Positions 25,316-32,885 of a DNA stretch of 64,000 nucleotides are shown here, in pieces (the stretch's first letter is position 1; each line of letters starts with the position of its first letter). Source of the DNA: Halorubrum saccharovorum DSM 1137 (GTDB taxonomy: Archaea > Halobacteriota > Halobacteria > Halobacteriales > Haloferacaceae). The DNA is taken from contig NZ_AOJE01000057.1 of the NCBI RefSeq assembly GCF_000337915.1, positions 16,719-80,718 on the forward strand, read 5' to 3'. The position numbers were made by a program, and so were the translations under genes. The notes under the pieces were generated by a model that made no database searches, was not told the DNA's origin, and saw nothing but the letters and a program-made list of their open reading frames with translations.

Positions 25316-26062
25316 TCAGTGGGATGCCAGCCGTTCTTCCGCTACCCGCTCGCCGGCGACATGTTGCTTCGCCAAATGTTCTTCCGCCCGACGGAGTCGG
25401 TAGGTGAGTGTTGACCGTGGCACGTCGAGATGCTCGGCGAGCTCGCCGACGTCGACCTCACGGGGTGATTCGTAGTAGCCGTGTTCGACCGCGGCCTGAA
25501 GCGCGGCCTCCTGGGCTGGCGGGAGGCCGCTCGGTGTCCCGTCGCGTCCCCTAGCTGATGTTGTGTCCGCTGTGCGGAGCATCTCCATCTGGGCGCACTC
25601 CCCGACGGCGACTTTGAGAGCGTCGAAGAACGCCGCCATGTCGCCCTCACCGGAGTGGATGAGTCGCCACGTGTAGTGGCGGCCCTCGTGACGAGTCTCG
25701 AACAGCACGCCGTCGCCGAGGTGGTCGCGAGCGATGTGGGGGACTGAGGCGCAGGTCGGAGTGCGCTCCCAATCTGAGTAGAGGATGAGCGCGTCGTCCG
25801 TGCGGTCGAGGACGCGGGTGGTCTGTGTGGCGCCGCAATCCTCAGTCGCCAGACAGTCGGCGTAGTAGTCGCCGGTGAGAAAGGCGTCCTCGATAGCGTC
25901 GAGCGCCTCAGGAGTTCCGGTAGCATGGTCGACCCGCCAGAGACGTTCGGCAGTGGCGTGCAGCGAGAGCGAGCGGACGCGGGCGTCGGAGTGGTCGGCG
26001 AGAGCGTCAGCCACCCTGTTACAGCCGGGCTCGTATTCGAGAGCGAAGACGAGTTCGCGCAT
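25316..26062 (-). CDS. Bat-like HTH_10 regulator, probable metal sensor
   Basis: The 248-residue protein has a C-terminal HTH_10 (bacterio-opsin activator type) domain with HGYYESPREVDVGELAEHLDVPRSTLTYRLRRAEEHL. The N-terminal region has several cysteines (PGCN, ADCLATEDCGA, TCASV, GECAQ) that could bind metal. It is upstream of the Zn/Cd ATPase on the same strand and probably controls it. The start MRELVFALEY at 26062 fits similar regulators. Confidence 0.8.
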   Translation of the reverse strand: MRELVFALEYEPGCNRVADALADHSDARVRSLSLHATAERLWRVDHATGTPEALDAIEDAFLTGDYYADCLATEDCGATQTTRVLDRTDDALILYSDWERTPTCASVPHIARDHLGDGVLFETRHEGRHYTWRLIHSGEGDMAAFFDALKVAVGECAQMEMLRTADTTSARGRDGTPSGLPPAQEAALQAAVEHGYYESPREVDVGELAEHLDVPRSTLTYRLRRAEEHLAKQHVAGERVAEERLASH

Positions 26063-26123
26063 ACCCCGTCTAAGGCCTGCTACGACATAACCCATGGCCT
26101 GCAGCGTTGTCGACCAGTAGACC

Positions 26124-26408
26124 TCAGATTACGTCGTCAGGGTCGTGAACTTCCTGCATTCGCTGTGCTTCGGCCGCGTATTGCTCTTGGAGGTCGGGGT
26201 CATCGACCATGCCAAGATTGCCGGGTTCAGCATCGACTGCTGCTGTCGTGTCTCGGACGTCGGTGAAGGACGTGAGTGCGCGTTCCTTCCGATAGTACTG
26301 TTCTCCATCGGGCGTCGCGTAGGTGAGGATGATCAGGTTCTGTTCGTCATCGGAGTACGTTCGTTCGACAAGCCAGACACGAAGACCGTCTTCAGATTGA
26401 TTTGACAT
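26124..26408 (-). CDS. Short acidic plasmid protein of unknown function
   Basis: The 94-residue protein starts MSNQSEDGLRVWLVERTY. It has a small beta-rich N-terminal part and an acidic helical tail (LQEQYAAEAQRMQEVHDPDDVI). It lies 37 bp after the DUF6735-like gene in the same direction, so it may be co-transcribed with it. No family is recognised. Confidence 0.58.
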   Translation of the reverse strand: MSNQSEDGLRVWLVERTYSDDEQNLIILTYATPDGEQYYRKERALTSFTDVRDTTAAVDAEPGNLGMVDDPDLQEQYAAEAQRMQEVHDPDDVI

Positions 26409-26445
26409 ACTTGTGTGTTCCCCGGTATCCACTAAGGGATTGGTG

Positions 26446-27108
26446 TTACGGCTTGCCGAAACTCGCTGTCTCGAAGGGTGATTCTTCGGTCGGAATGAGC
26501 AGCTCCTGTCGGTCTCCGACTCGTTCGGCCAGCTTCCGTTTCAGGTACTGTCTCGCCGTCGACGGCGTGAAGACGCCCTTGTCGAGCATATCGCCGACGA
26601 CGTCTTTGAGGGCCGCAAACTGTCCCTGCAGGTGGCCGTCGCCGACCGGCTCGCCGTCGTACCAGCGCACCGTCGCGAGCGCGCCGTTCCCCACCGTCTC
26701 TCCCTGTTCGACTGTCTCTGAATCGTACTGCAGCCCGAACCATAGCGTCCGATAAGCGGTCACCTCGAACGTCGTCGACACCACGTAGAACGCCTCGTGG
26801 TGGAGGTAGTCGAGATGGTCAGCGACGATCTCGTCAAGCGAGAGGCCTGTAGCACGGGGTTTTGGCTCGACGACCGTCGGCGGTCGATCCTCACCGGCCA
26901 GGTAGCCGTCGACGGCGTCTGCCTCGAGGCCATCGGCCAACTCCGCGAGGAGCTGCTTCGCCCACTTGGAGTCGGTGTCTTCGCCACCGAACGGCGACTC
27001 CGCCGAGATTCGATGTTTGAGCTTCAGATTTGCTGCACCCCAGTGGCTGTAGTGGAGCGTGTACTGTCCGTCTGTGCGTTCGTACGCAACAAGTGCGCGG
27101 TGACCCAT
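26446..27108 (-). CDS. DUF6735-like haloarchaeal protein
   Basis: The 220-residue protein starts MGHRALVAYERTDGQYTLHYSHWG, the typical opening of DUF6735-type haloarchaeal proteins as I remember them. The frame is open to 27270, but the extension runs through the leader dyad at 27147-27166. No catalytic motif is evident. Function unknown; it is common on haloarchaeal plasmids. Confidence 0.68.
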   Translation of the reverse strand: MGHRALVAYERTDGQYTLHYSHWGAANLKLKHRISAESPFGGEDTDSKWAKQLLAELADGLEADAVDGYLAGEDRPPTVVEPKPRATGLSLDEIVADHLDYLHHEAFYVVSTTFEVTAYRTLWFGLQYDSETVEQGETVGNGALATVRWYDGEPVGDGHLQGQFAALKDVVGDMLDKGVFTPSTARQYLKRKLAERVGDRQELLIPTEESPFETASFGKP

Positions 27109-27146
27109 TTGAACACTCACCTCGCAGGGCGACCGCGACTGGATCG

Positions 27147-27166
27147 CCCCGCACCCCTCTGGGGGG
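27147..27166 (-). promoter_or_regulatory. GGGTG-loop dyad before the DUF6735-like gene
   Basis: Coding strand: GTTGTTCGT, CCCCCC, loop AGAGGGGTGC, GGGGCG. Confidence 0.6.
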
Positions 27167-27176
27167 ACGAACAACG

Positions 27177-27557
27177 CTACTCGTCGATCGGGTCGGGGGA
27201 ACTGAGGTCCGCGTGGAGGACTTCGCCGTCGCGAACGACGTACCGCTTCGCCAGCACTGGGAAGCGACACTTGGTAAATCCCGCCGTCTGGATATCGAAC
27301 TCTTCGTCGGCTTCGAGATGGTCGGCGAGTTCTCGCAAGAACTCGTGGGTCACGATGCCGCCTTCGTAGTCAGGGAGGCCGTTCTCACGCGCCTCGTACA
27401 CCTCGAAGTCATCGTTCCCCCAGATGGTGAGCTCTCCGTCTTCGGTCACCTCCCAGTCGAGCGTCCCGAAGCAGTAGCTCTCACAGAGCTCGCGGACTGC
27501 CTGTGGATTCGATACGAATGCGCCGGTCGATGTCGTCGCAGCTTGCAGTGTCGCCAT
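27177..27557 (-). CDS. Haloarchaeal plasmid protein of unknown function
   Basis: The 126-residue protein starts MATLQAATTSTGAFVSN. It is a soluble acidic protein with a conserved-looking Trp-rich centre (FGTLDWEVTEDGELTIWGND) and a C-terminal beta segment. No domain is recognised. The leader dyad is at 27578-27598, about 20 bp upstream of the start. Confidence 0.58.
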   Translation of the reverse strand: MATLQAATTSTGAFVSNPQAVRELCESYCFGTLDWEVTEDGELTIWGNDDFEVYEARENGLPDYEGGIVTHEFLRELADHLEADEEFDIQTAGFTKCRFPVLAKRYVVRDGEVLHADLSSPDPIDE

Positions 27558-27577
27558 ATCTGGACTTCACGGGGTTG

Positions 27578-27598
27578 CCCCCGTACCCCTGTCGGGGG
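27578..27598 (-). promoter_or_regulatory. GGGTG-loop dyad before the gene starting at 27557
   Basis: Coding strand: GTTTATCA, a perfect 6-bp stem CCCCCG / CGGGGG around the loop ACAGGGGTA. TTTATC lies about 27 bp before the position just after the dyad, as expected for TATA to start-site spacing. Confidence 0.65.
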
Positions 27599-27651
27599 TG
27601 ATAAACAGACGCAAGAGGTGCCTCCCGACGAGGTGTGGCCGGGGACTCCAG

Positions 27652-27840
27652 TTAGGTGTCTGCGTGGGCATCCTCCCCGGCTCCGTCGCCCGGCCGCGTG
27701 AGAATGCTCACCTCTTCTAGGAGTTCTCTCGCGGTCTCGACTCGCTCTCGATCCGCGTCGTCCAACCGGTCGACATCGAGCCGGTTGAGATTGCTGAGTA
27801 TACGATGCATCCGGTAGCCTTGTTTGAACTCTTGCTCCAT
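27652..27840 (-). CDS. Small helical protein of unknown function
   Basis: The 62-residue protein starts MEQEFKQGYRMHRILSNLNR. It is charged and likely all-helical. It follows the leader dyad at 27846-27867 almost directly. I recognise no homologue. Confidence 0.5.
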   Translation of the reverse strand: MEQEFKQGYRMHRILSNLNRLDVDRLDDADRERVETARELLEEVSILTRPGDGAGEDAHADT

Positions 27841-27845
27841 CGGAA

Positions 27846-27867
27846 GCGCCTCACCGCTCGCCGGCGC
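27846..27867 (-). promoter_or_regulatory. Leader dyad before the small gene at 27840
   Basis: Coding strand: stem GCGCC / GGCGC around a loop containing GAGCGGTGA, a variant of the common loop. The start codon follows 5 bp after the dyad. Confidence 0.5.
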
Positions 27868-27915
27868 GGAAAGACTCCTACGAGACTGGCGTCGGGGTTC
27901 GAGGAGGTCACGGCC

Positions 27916-27958
27916 TTAACCAACAAAACGCGGGGGGAATGCGCAGGCTGTTGGTTAA
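27916..27958. repeat. Perfect 10-bp inverted repeat TTAACCAACA / TGTTGGTTAA, copy 2
   Basis: The arms are at 27916-27925 and 27949-27958 with a 23-nt spacer containing CGGGGGGAATGCGC, similar to the spacer of the copy at 2019-2060 in the same orientation. It lies 20 bp after the stop codon of the gene at 27978. Confidence 0.75.
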
Positions 27959-27977
27959 CCGACGCCCAGCGCTGGCG

Positions 27978-28874
27978 CTACTCGAGACTGGGGCCGTAGC
28001 GAGCTGTGCCACATACCCGGCACTCCCAGATCGGTTGGCCCGTCCACGACTCATCAGGAATCGGCTCGTGGGTCTTGAACCGATGGTCGGTCGTCCGTCC
28101 ACAGTTCTGACAGTCGAGTTGCTCCGTTGTCGGTACCGACGACACCTGGCTGTCAGTTTCATCCTCCCGAGCGGATTCGGTCAACACCATCGCCGGGATT
28201 AGCCACATCGCGTCGTCGGTGTCGTCGAGGATCGCGTCGAGACGCGACGCGTCGCGGATGCCGTCCCCACGCTGGTCGTAGAGGCGCGTCGGGGGCTGCT
28301 GCTGCTGCTGCGCCGTGGCTCCCTGGCCGTGGCACCCTGTCCGGTCACGGGCGGCACTGAGAAGCTGCTCTCCCTCCGCTGAGGACACCTGTACCGCGTC
28401 GGGAAGTGAGGGCCATTGCTCGGCCAGCTGGCGAGCCGGTGCCTCGTCGAGATCGTAGATGAGCGTGTAGTCGTCGACGGCCGGCTCCGCCTCGTTGGCG
28501 GAGAGGAGGTTCGCTGCCGCGCCGCCCTTCGCGACGGCGCCGTAGAACGTGGTCGACTCGACGACTAGGTGGACGATACCGAGGACCGTCGTCGACGCTG
28601 ACTCGCCCGTGCTGGTGGTGTCACTCTCGAGATGGTTGCTGAGACAGAACCGGCATTTCGTCTGTCCGTCTGGAACTGACGCCCCACAGGACCGGCACTC
28701 GCCGTCGGTGGCCGTCGGCGCAGCAGGATAGCCGTCAGTGCTCGTCGCGACACGTTGCCGTCTGGGGTTACCTTCGTACCCGTCGTCCAGCCTCGTGTCC
28801 GGAACGTGGGACGCCTCGCCGGTCGGCCGCAGTTCCTCAAAGTCTGAATATCTGTTATGCATCGGTTGGCTCAT
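27978..28874 (-). CDS. Haloarchaeal plasmid protein with two zinc-finger regions
   Basis: The 298-residue protein starts MSQPMHNRYSDFEELRP. A first zinc finger (CRSCGASVPDGQTKCRFC, about residues 59-77) and a C-terminal one (CQNCGRTTDHRF...WECRVCG) flank a middle domain with a five-Gln run. Proteins with the same opening and double zinc fingers recur on haloarchaeal plasmids and have sometimes been labelled biosurfactant protein without firm evidence. It may bind nucleic acid. Another ATG four codons in (MHNRYSD) is possible. Confidence 0.65.
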   Translation of the reverse strand: MSQPMHNRYSDFEELRPTGEASHVPDTRLDDGYEGNPRRQRVATSTDGYPAAPTATDGECRSCGASVPDGQTKCRFCLSNHLESDTTSTGESASTTVLGIVHLVVESTTFYGAVAKGGAAANLLSANEAEPAVDDYTLIYDLDEAPARQLAEQWPSLPDAVQVSSAEGEQLLSAARDRTGCHGQGATAQQQQQPPTRLYDQRGDGIRDASRLDAILDDTDDAMWLIPAMVLTESAREDETDSQVSSVPTTEQLDCQNCGRTTDHRFKTHEPIPDESWTGQPIWECRVCGTARYGPSLE

Positions 28875-28998
28875 AGCTTCTGTCGGTTTCGTATTTCAAT
28901 GTCCGGACGCGTATGCCCGTAAGGAACTCTTGATTATGCGAGAAGGTACAACCATATATGAGTATAAGGCACGAACACTATTGCAAGAGGTGCCACGC

Positions 28999-29550
28999 AT
29001 GTCCGAATCCTCGCGAGATGGCGTTCAGTCGTGGGATAAGTCGATGAGTGCCCGCGACCGTATTCGAGCAGTCGCCGAGACCCTTCGGGAACCGCGGTCG
29101 GTCAACTGGATCAGCGAGCAGGCCGACGCCGCCTGGAGCACGACCAACGAGGAACTTCAGGATCTCGTCGACCAGGGCCAGTTGCGTCGCGTCGAGGCCG
29201 GCGAGACGACTCGCTATCAGCCGGACTACACGCGCCTGCTCTTCGAGGAAATCCGTTCGCTCATTGAGGAGAACACGCGCGAGGAGCTGCGCAACGAATT
29301 GGCCGCGATCACCGAAGAGATCGAGAAGTGGCAGGCGACCTACGATGTCGAGACGTGGGAAGAGCTCGAACAGTCGCTTGCTGATGGCGATCTCTCAAGT
29401 GACGAACTTCACGAACGCCGTGACGTGATTACACGCTGGGAAGAGAACCTGGAGGACCGTCGCCTCATCAAGCACGCGTTGGTGCTCTACTCGGATGTCG
29501 AAGCTGCTCGCGAGCAGATGATGGACGTGGCTGACCGCGCCATGCGATAA
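28999..29550 (+). CDS. DUF7342-like winged-helix protein
   Basis: The 183-residue protein starts MSESSRDGVQSWDK. A winged helix (SVNWISEQADAAWSTTNEELQDLVDQGQLRRVEAGETTRYQ) is followed by a helical region rich in EELR..LAAITEEIEKW. It resembles the protein encoded at 30007-30519 on the other strand, so the two are paralogues. Such proteins are often antitoxin or regulatory subunits on haloarchaeal plasmids, but this one lacks an obvious toxin partner. Confidence 0.65.
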   Translation: MSESSRDGVQSWDKSMSARDRIRAVAETLREPRSVNWISEQADAAWSTTNEELQDLVDQGQLRRVEAGETTRYQPDYTRLLFEEIRSLIEENTREELRNELAAITEEIEKWQATYDVETWEELEQSLADGDLSSDELHERRDVITRWEENLEDRRLIKHALVLYSDVEAAREQMMDVADRAMR

Positions 29551-29557
29551 TGTCGCC

Positions 29558-30010
29558 TTACGGCGGGTTTGAGGCGCTATTCAACTGGTCGACGTTGTTG
29601 TCCTCGTACGCTGCACGCCACATTGTGTGGACGGCACGCGTCACGAGTGAGACCTCAGTCACGTCGATACACGACGGTTCGGCGTCCGTCGTCGCGGCCG
29701 CGGGCGGGGGATGAAAGTGGATCTCGGGGGAGTGTGTGTTCGGGTGGCGATCGAAGCGCCAATTGACGTCGTCGCTATCGACGTAGTGGAATGAATACAT
29801 CCCCAGTTCGCTCCACTGGATATCGAGCCGAGCGCTGTCGGCGCCGCCGAGCCCATCGCTAAGAGTGATCTGCAGTTCCGTGGGGGCGACAACATCATCG
29901 TACGACGTTGTGTCGACGAGCGGCTCGAGTTCGAGCCAAAGGTCACGAATCCGCTGGAGCGCCGGAAGATAGATCGGCCCGAACTCGCCGGCACGGTCGT
30001 TACCGTTCAT
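29558..30010 (-). CDS. Putative TumE-like toxin
   Basis: The 150-residue protein starts MNGNDRAGEFGPIYLPALQR. Its centre reads DVNWRFDRHPNTHSPEIHFHPPP, close to the pattern of DUF6516/TumE toxins (R.D..PH.PE...HH). Its start overlaps the stop of the winged-helix gene at 30007 by ATGA, the usual layout of a toxin-antitoxin pair. The assignment rests on this pattern and the gene order and is tentative. Confidence 0.5.
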   Translation of the reverse strand: MNGNDRAGEFGPIYLPALQRIRDLWLELEPLVDTTSYDDVVAPTELQITLSDGLGGADSARLDIQWSELGMYSFHYVDSDDVNWRFDRHPNTHSPEIHFHPPPAAATTDAEPSCIDVTEVSLVTRAVHTMWRAAYEDNNVDQLNSASNPP

Positions 30011-30519
30011 ACGGCGAGCTGGTGGCTGGCCTCGTCGTAGGCGAGTGCGGCTTGCGCGACGGCGAGATTCTGCCGCGTCGTTCGCCATGCGGTAAGGTCG
30101 TCCCAGCCATCCGTCTCGTCGGCGTCGAGTTGCTGGGCGAGTTCTTCCGGGGACACCACATCGTACCGGTCCTCGTAGCGCCGGATCTCGGCCTTCATCT
30201 CCTGGATACTGTCAAGCAACTCCGGTCGAGTGACTTCCTCACGTAGCTCGCGGATCCGGGACATCAACACCCGATCACTGTTGCGCTTGTACAGCGTCGT
30301 TTGGCCCTCCTGTTCCGTCTCGGCGAAGCCCGTGTTCACGAGCGACTTACAGTGGCGACGCGCTGTCGGCTCGCTCACGAGGGCCCGCTCGCCGATCTTG
30401 GCTGCCGACTGCCCGTCGTGGGTCTGTTCAACGACTTCGTACACCCGCTCGAATGGCGTGGTGTCGTCTTTCCAGTCCGTTTTGACCTGCTCGTTGACGT
30501 CGTCCCACGTCTCGGTCAT
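30007..30519 (-). CDS. DUF7342-like winged-helix protein, putative antitoxin
   Basis: The 170-residue protein starts MTETWDDVNEQVKTDWKDDTTPFERV. A winged helix (SAAKIGERALVSEPTARRHCKSLVNTGF) is followed by helices. It is the upstream partner of the TumE-like gene with an ATGA overlap. A paralogue lies at 28999-29550. Confidence 0.62.
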   Translation of the reverse strand: MTETWDDVNEQVKTDWKDDTTPFERVYEVVEQTHDGQSAAKIGERALVSEPTARRHCKSLVNTGFAETEQEGQTTLYKRNSDRVLMSRIRELREEVTRPELLDSIQEMKAEIRRYEDRYDVVSPEELAQQLDADETDGWDDLTAWRTTRQNLAVAQAALAYDEASHQLAV

Positions 30520-31081
30520 ACTGGGTGCTACGCGGGCTAGAAACAAATAATTTTCTGAGAAAATTATCTACGGGGTTATCTGGGGGCGAGCATTGTCAGG
30601 CGACCAGTTCCTCCAACGTATTCCAGTGTGTACGGACAGTCACCATCGAGGCGTTCGCCACGGCCGCGGCCTCGGATTGCGTCAGCCAGCGTCCCTCTTC
30701 GCGACGGGCCGTGTAGAGGCAGGCCGCAGTATTGATTTCGATGGATCTGCCACGAGGCAGATCCTCGTTCTGAGCGCTCGGGAGAGTTGGGAGGCTTGAT
30801 TCCGGAACAGATCTGTGACACCAAGTCCGCTTACGACCCGATAGACTTCGGTCAGTCCATCCGTGAGAGTCTGATCGGTTTTTGATCGGAGCTGTCCACG
30901 GATCTACTCTTGACGGATCTGCGTATGCTGTGTGCGCTTCTGTCCAGTTAGCTTAGCTCAGTTTGTAACTACCTAGTGGGTGATTTTGGCTGAGAGCTCA
31001 CGATTGTGGCGTGCGACAGTAAGTGGGTCTCGCGTCCGAGTGGGTGTCGTCTCACCGTTGAATGATCGCCACTCCGGCCCG

Positions 31082-32383
31082 TCAGTAACCCACGATTTCA
31101 GTTGTGGGCTTGTCAGTGGACTCTCCTTCTACCGTCGAACTGACGGAGGCGTGGAACTCGCCGTTCAGGGTCAGTGTCCCTGACTTGAGCGCACACTGAC
31201 AGGGTGCGCCTCCATCCGAAGACGTAGGCCCCGAATGGAGTCGTTTCAACAGCTTCCGAGCGATATTCTTACTCGCGTTGTAGTCCGCATTCAGTTCGTA
31301 CTCGCACTTCTGACACGCGAACGTGTGTTTCGACCGTCGATTCATCTCATCAGTAAATCCGCACTTGGAACACCGCTGGCTCGTGTACGCCGGACTCACT
31401 TGCTCGACCCCGATCCTGAGCGCCTCAGCTTTGTACTCGACGTACTGGTACAAGCATCGGAACGCCCACGCGTGGAATCGCTTGACACCAGCCATTCGCT
31501 TGCGAATATCTGTGAGGTCCTCAAACACGACGTGCGTACAGCTGTGCTTGCGCGCCTCTGTCAGGATCTCGTTTGAGGCACAATGCAATTCATCCTGTAC
31601 CCAGCGGCGCTCTCGGTCGTCCATCGATTGAATTGCTAGGTGCGCCGATCGCGTGCCTGCCTGCTGCATCGACCCGCGGGTCTTCTCGAACTCGCGGCGT
31701 CGGTGATTCATCTTATCGGCATTTCCGATGAACGCACCTGTTGACGTCACGGCGAGCGAGCCGTCCACGTTTAGGTCAACGCCGAGGACTGTTCTGTGCT
31801 CAGCGTCTGAAGAAGCCACCGCGGCCCGCTCGTAGTCGTCTGTGGTCCGGCGCATTCGTGCGTGGAAGTAAAACGTCTCGCTCGAACGATCGTACTGGAG
31901 CGTAGACTCCCGGAATTCGTAGTCCTCGTTCAGCAGGTACTCACCGATCGGTGTCTGCTCAGGATCGTCGGGAATCACGTACGGGCACTCGACGCGCCCG
32001 TTCACCGTGGAAAGAGACACATGATCGCGGTGGAAGGTCGCGCTGCGCTTGTCGTAGACGACGCTCCACGCGTCGAAGTGTGGTTGACTAGTGGTCTCGC
32101 CGTTTTTGAGTCGGGCGACACCGCTTTTTGTAGCCTCGATAGCGCGTCGAATCCCCTTCTGAACGAGGTTTGCGGTCAGATCCGTCTCGTCCCGAAGTCG
32201 CTCGTACAGCGCGTTTTCGGCTTGTTGTTTTGAGGTCACACAGTACTCGTCCGGGTGTCTCCACGCCCATTCCGCGGTCGTGTTCGCGCAGTGGAGAAAC
32301 TGGTCTTTCGTCTGATGGAGATCGTCGCACCGATTGGTGGGCACGTTGAGTTTGACTTTGACGGTGCGAATCACGTCCTCCAT
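31082..32383 (-). CDS. tnpB: TnpB RNA-guided nuclease inserted in the TFB gene
   Basis: The 433-residue protein keeps all RuvC residues (GVDLNVD, FEDLTDIR, NADYNASKNIA) and a zinc finger (CSKCGFTDE...ACQKCEYE). It is a close relative of the protein at 55231-56532. The stop codon lies at the junction with TFB sequence, so the element's right end is next to it. No tnpA is present. Confidence 0.9.
   Translation of the reverse strand: MEDVIRTVKVKLNVPTNRCDDLHQTKDQFLHCANTTAEWAWRHPDEYCVTSKQQAENALYERLRDETDLTANLVQKGIRRAIEATKSGVARLKNGETTSQPHFDAWSVVYDKRSATFHRDHVSLSTVNGRVECPYVIPDDPEQTPIGEYLLNEDYEFRESTLQYDRSSETFYFHARMRRTTDDYERAAVASSDAEHRTVLGVDLNVDGSLAVTSTGAFIGNADKMNHRRREFEKTRGSMQQAGTRSAHLAIQSMDDRERRWVQDELHCASNEILTEARKHSCTHVVFEDLTDIRKRMAGVKRFHAWAFRCLYQYVEYKAEALRIGVEQVSPAYTSQRCSKCGFTDEMNRRSKHTFACQKCEYELNADYNASKNIARKLLKRLHSGPTSSDGGAPCQCALKSGTLTLNGEFHASVSSTVEGESTDKPTTEIVGY
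31085..31110. ncRNA. Right-end hairpin of the TnpB element, probable omega RNA 3' region
   Basis: On the minus strand CCCACAACTGAAATCGTGGG forms a stem-loop at the end of the tnpB coding sequence, matching the equivalent CCCACCGCTGAAGCGGTGGG-type hairpin at 55236-55258. In IS605 relatives the guide RNA scaffold is made from this 3' region. That it is transcribed here is inferred from the family. Confidence 0.45.
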
Positions 32384-32722
32384 CTGTATTTAATAAGTTG
32401 ATCTATTTGTTTAAATTTTCTACGGACGGTGTTAGGGAGTCCGACTGCTATGGCTCGTGGTCTGTTTCGGATCTTGCTGTATTACTCATAAGGCTGGAGC
32501 TATAGACTTCATTTTTATCCATGTATTGATACGCTGGTCGTCGATGACCAGCCCACAGTCCTCGCAGACCGTTTCGACCGCGTTCGTGGTGACCCGTCCG
32601 TCACACTCGGGACATTGGTTCGCGCTCGGTTCCGTTCGGACGTCCTCGTCGAATCCGCTCTCGTAGATGTCTCTGGTTGCCATTGAACTCACCGTGTTTC
32701 GGGAACCCGCCAGTACAGCGAG

Positions 32723-32741
32723 CCCCTCACCCATTCAGGGG
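32723..32741 (-). promoter_or_regulatory. GGGTG-loop dyad before the TFB remnant
   Basis: Coding strand: CTATTTA, a 5-bp stem CCCCT / AGGGG around the loop GAATGGGTG. The TFB start codon at 32683 follows 40 bp later. Confidence 0.6.
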
Positions 32742-32885
32742 TAAATAGACTCTACGCGGGACTGCCTCACCTATTGAGGGATTTGGCGGGATTTAAATTA
32801 CGGCGTCCTAGTCCTCGAAAACGTAATGAAAGGTATGAGCGCCGAGGCCGATCCCCTTCTGTGGGCCTATACGGGCATCAACTTT

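Larger units (their letters stand above)
30596..32683 (-). pseudogene. tfb: TFB-type transcription factor gene split by a TnpB element
   Basis: The N-terminal part (32486-32683) starts MATRDIYESGFDED and has the TFB zinc ribbon CPECDGRV...CEDCGLVID. The frame then runs into foreign sequence. Downstream of the TnpB gene the frame resumes at 31080 with GPEWRSFNGETTPTRTRDPL, then hits a stop near 30980. Further on LTEVYRVVSGLGVTDLFRNQASQL and, after a frameshift, NEDLPRGRSIEINTAACLYTARR can be read, both TFB cyclin-fold pieces, ending at 30596. The insertion sits between the zinc ribbon and the core, and later decay followed. Confidence 0.8.

Noticed and set aside
28310-28330. CTG triplet run at about 28.3 kb as a repeat element
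   Set aside because: It simply encodes five Gln residues in the zinc-finger protein.
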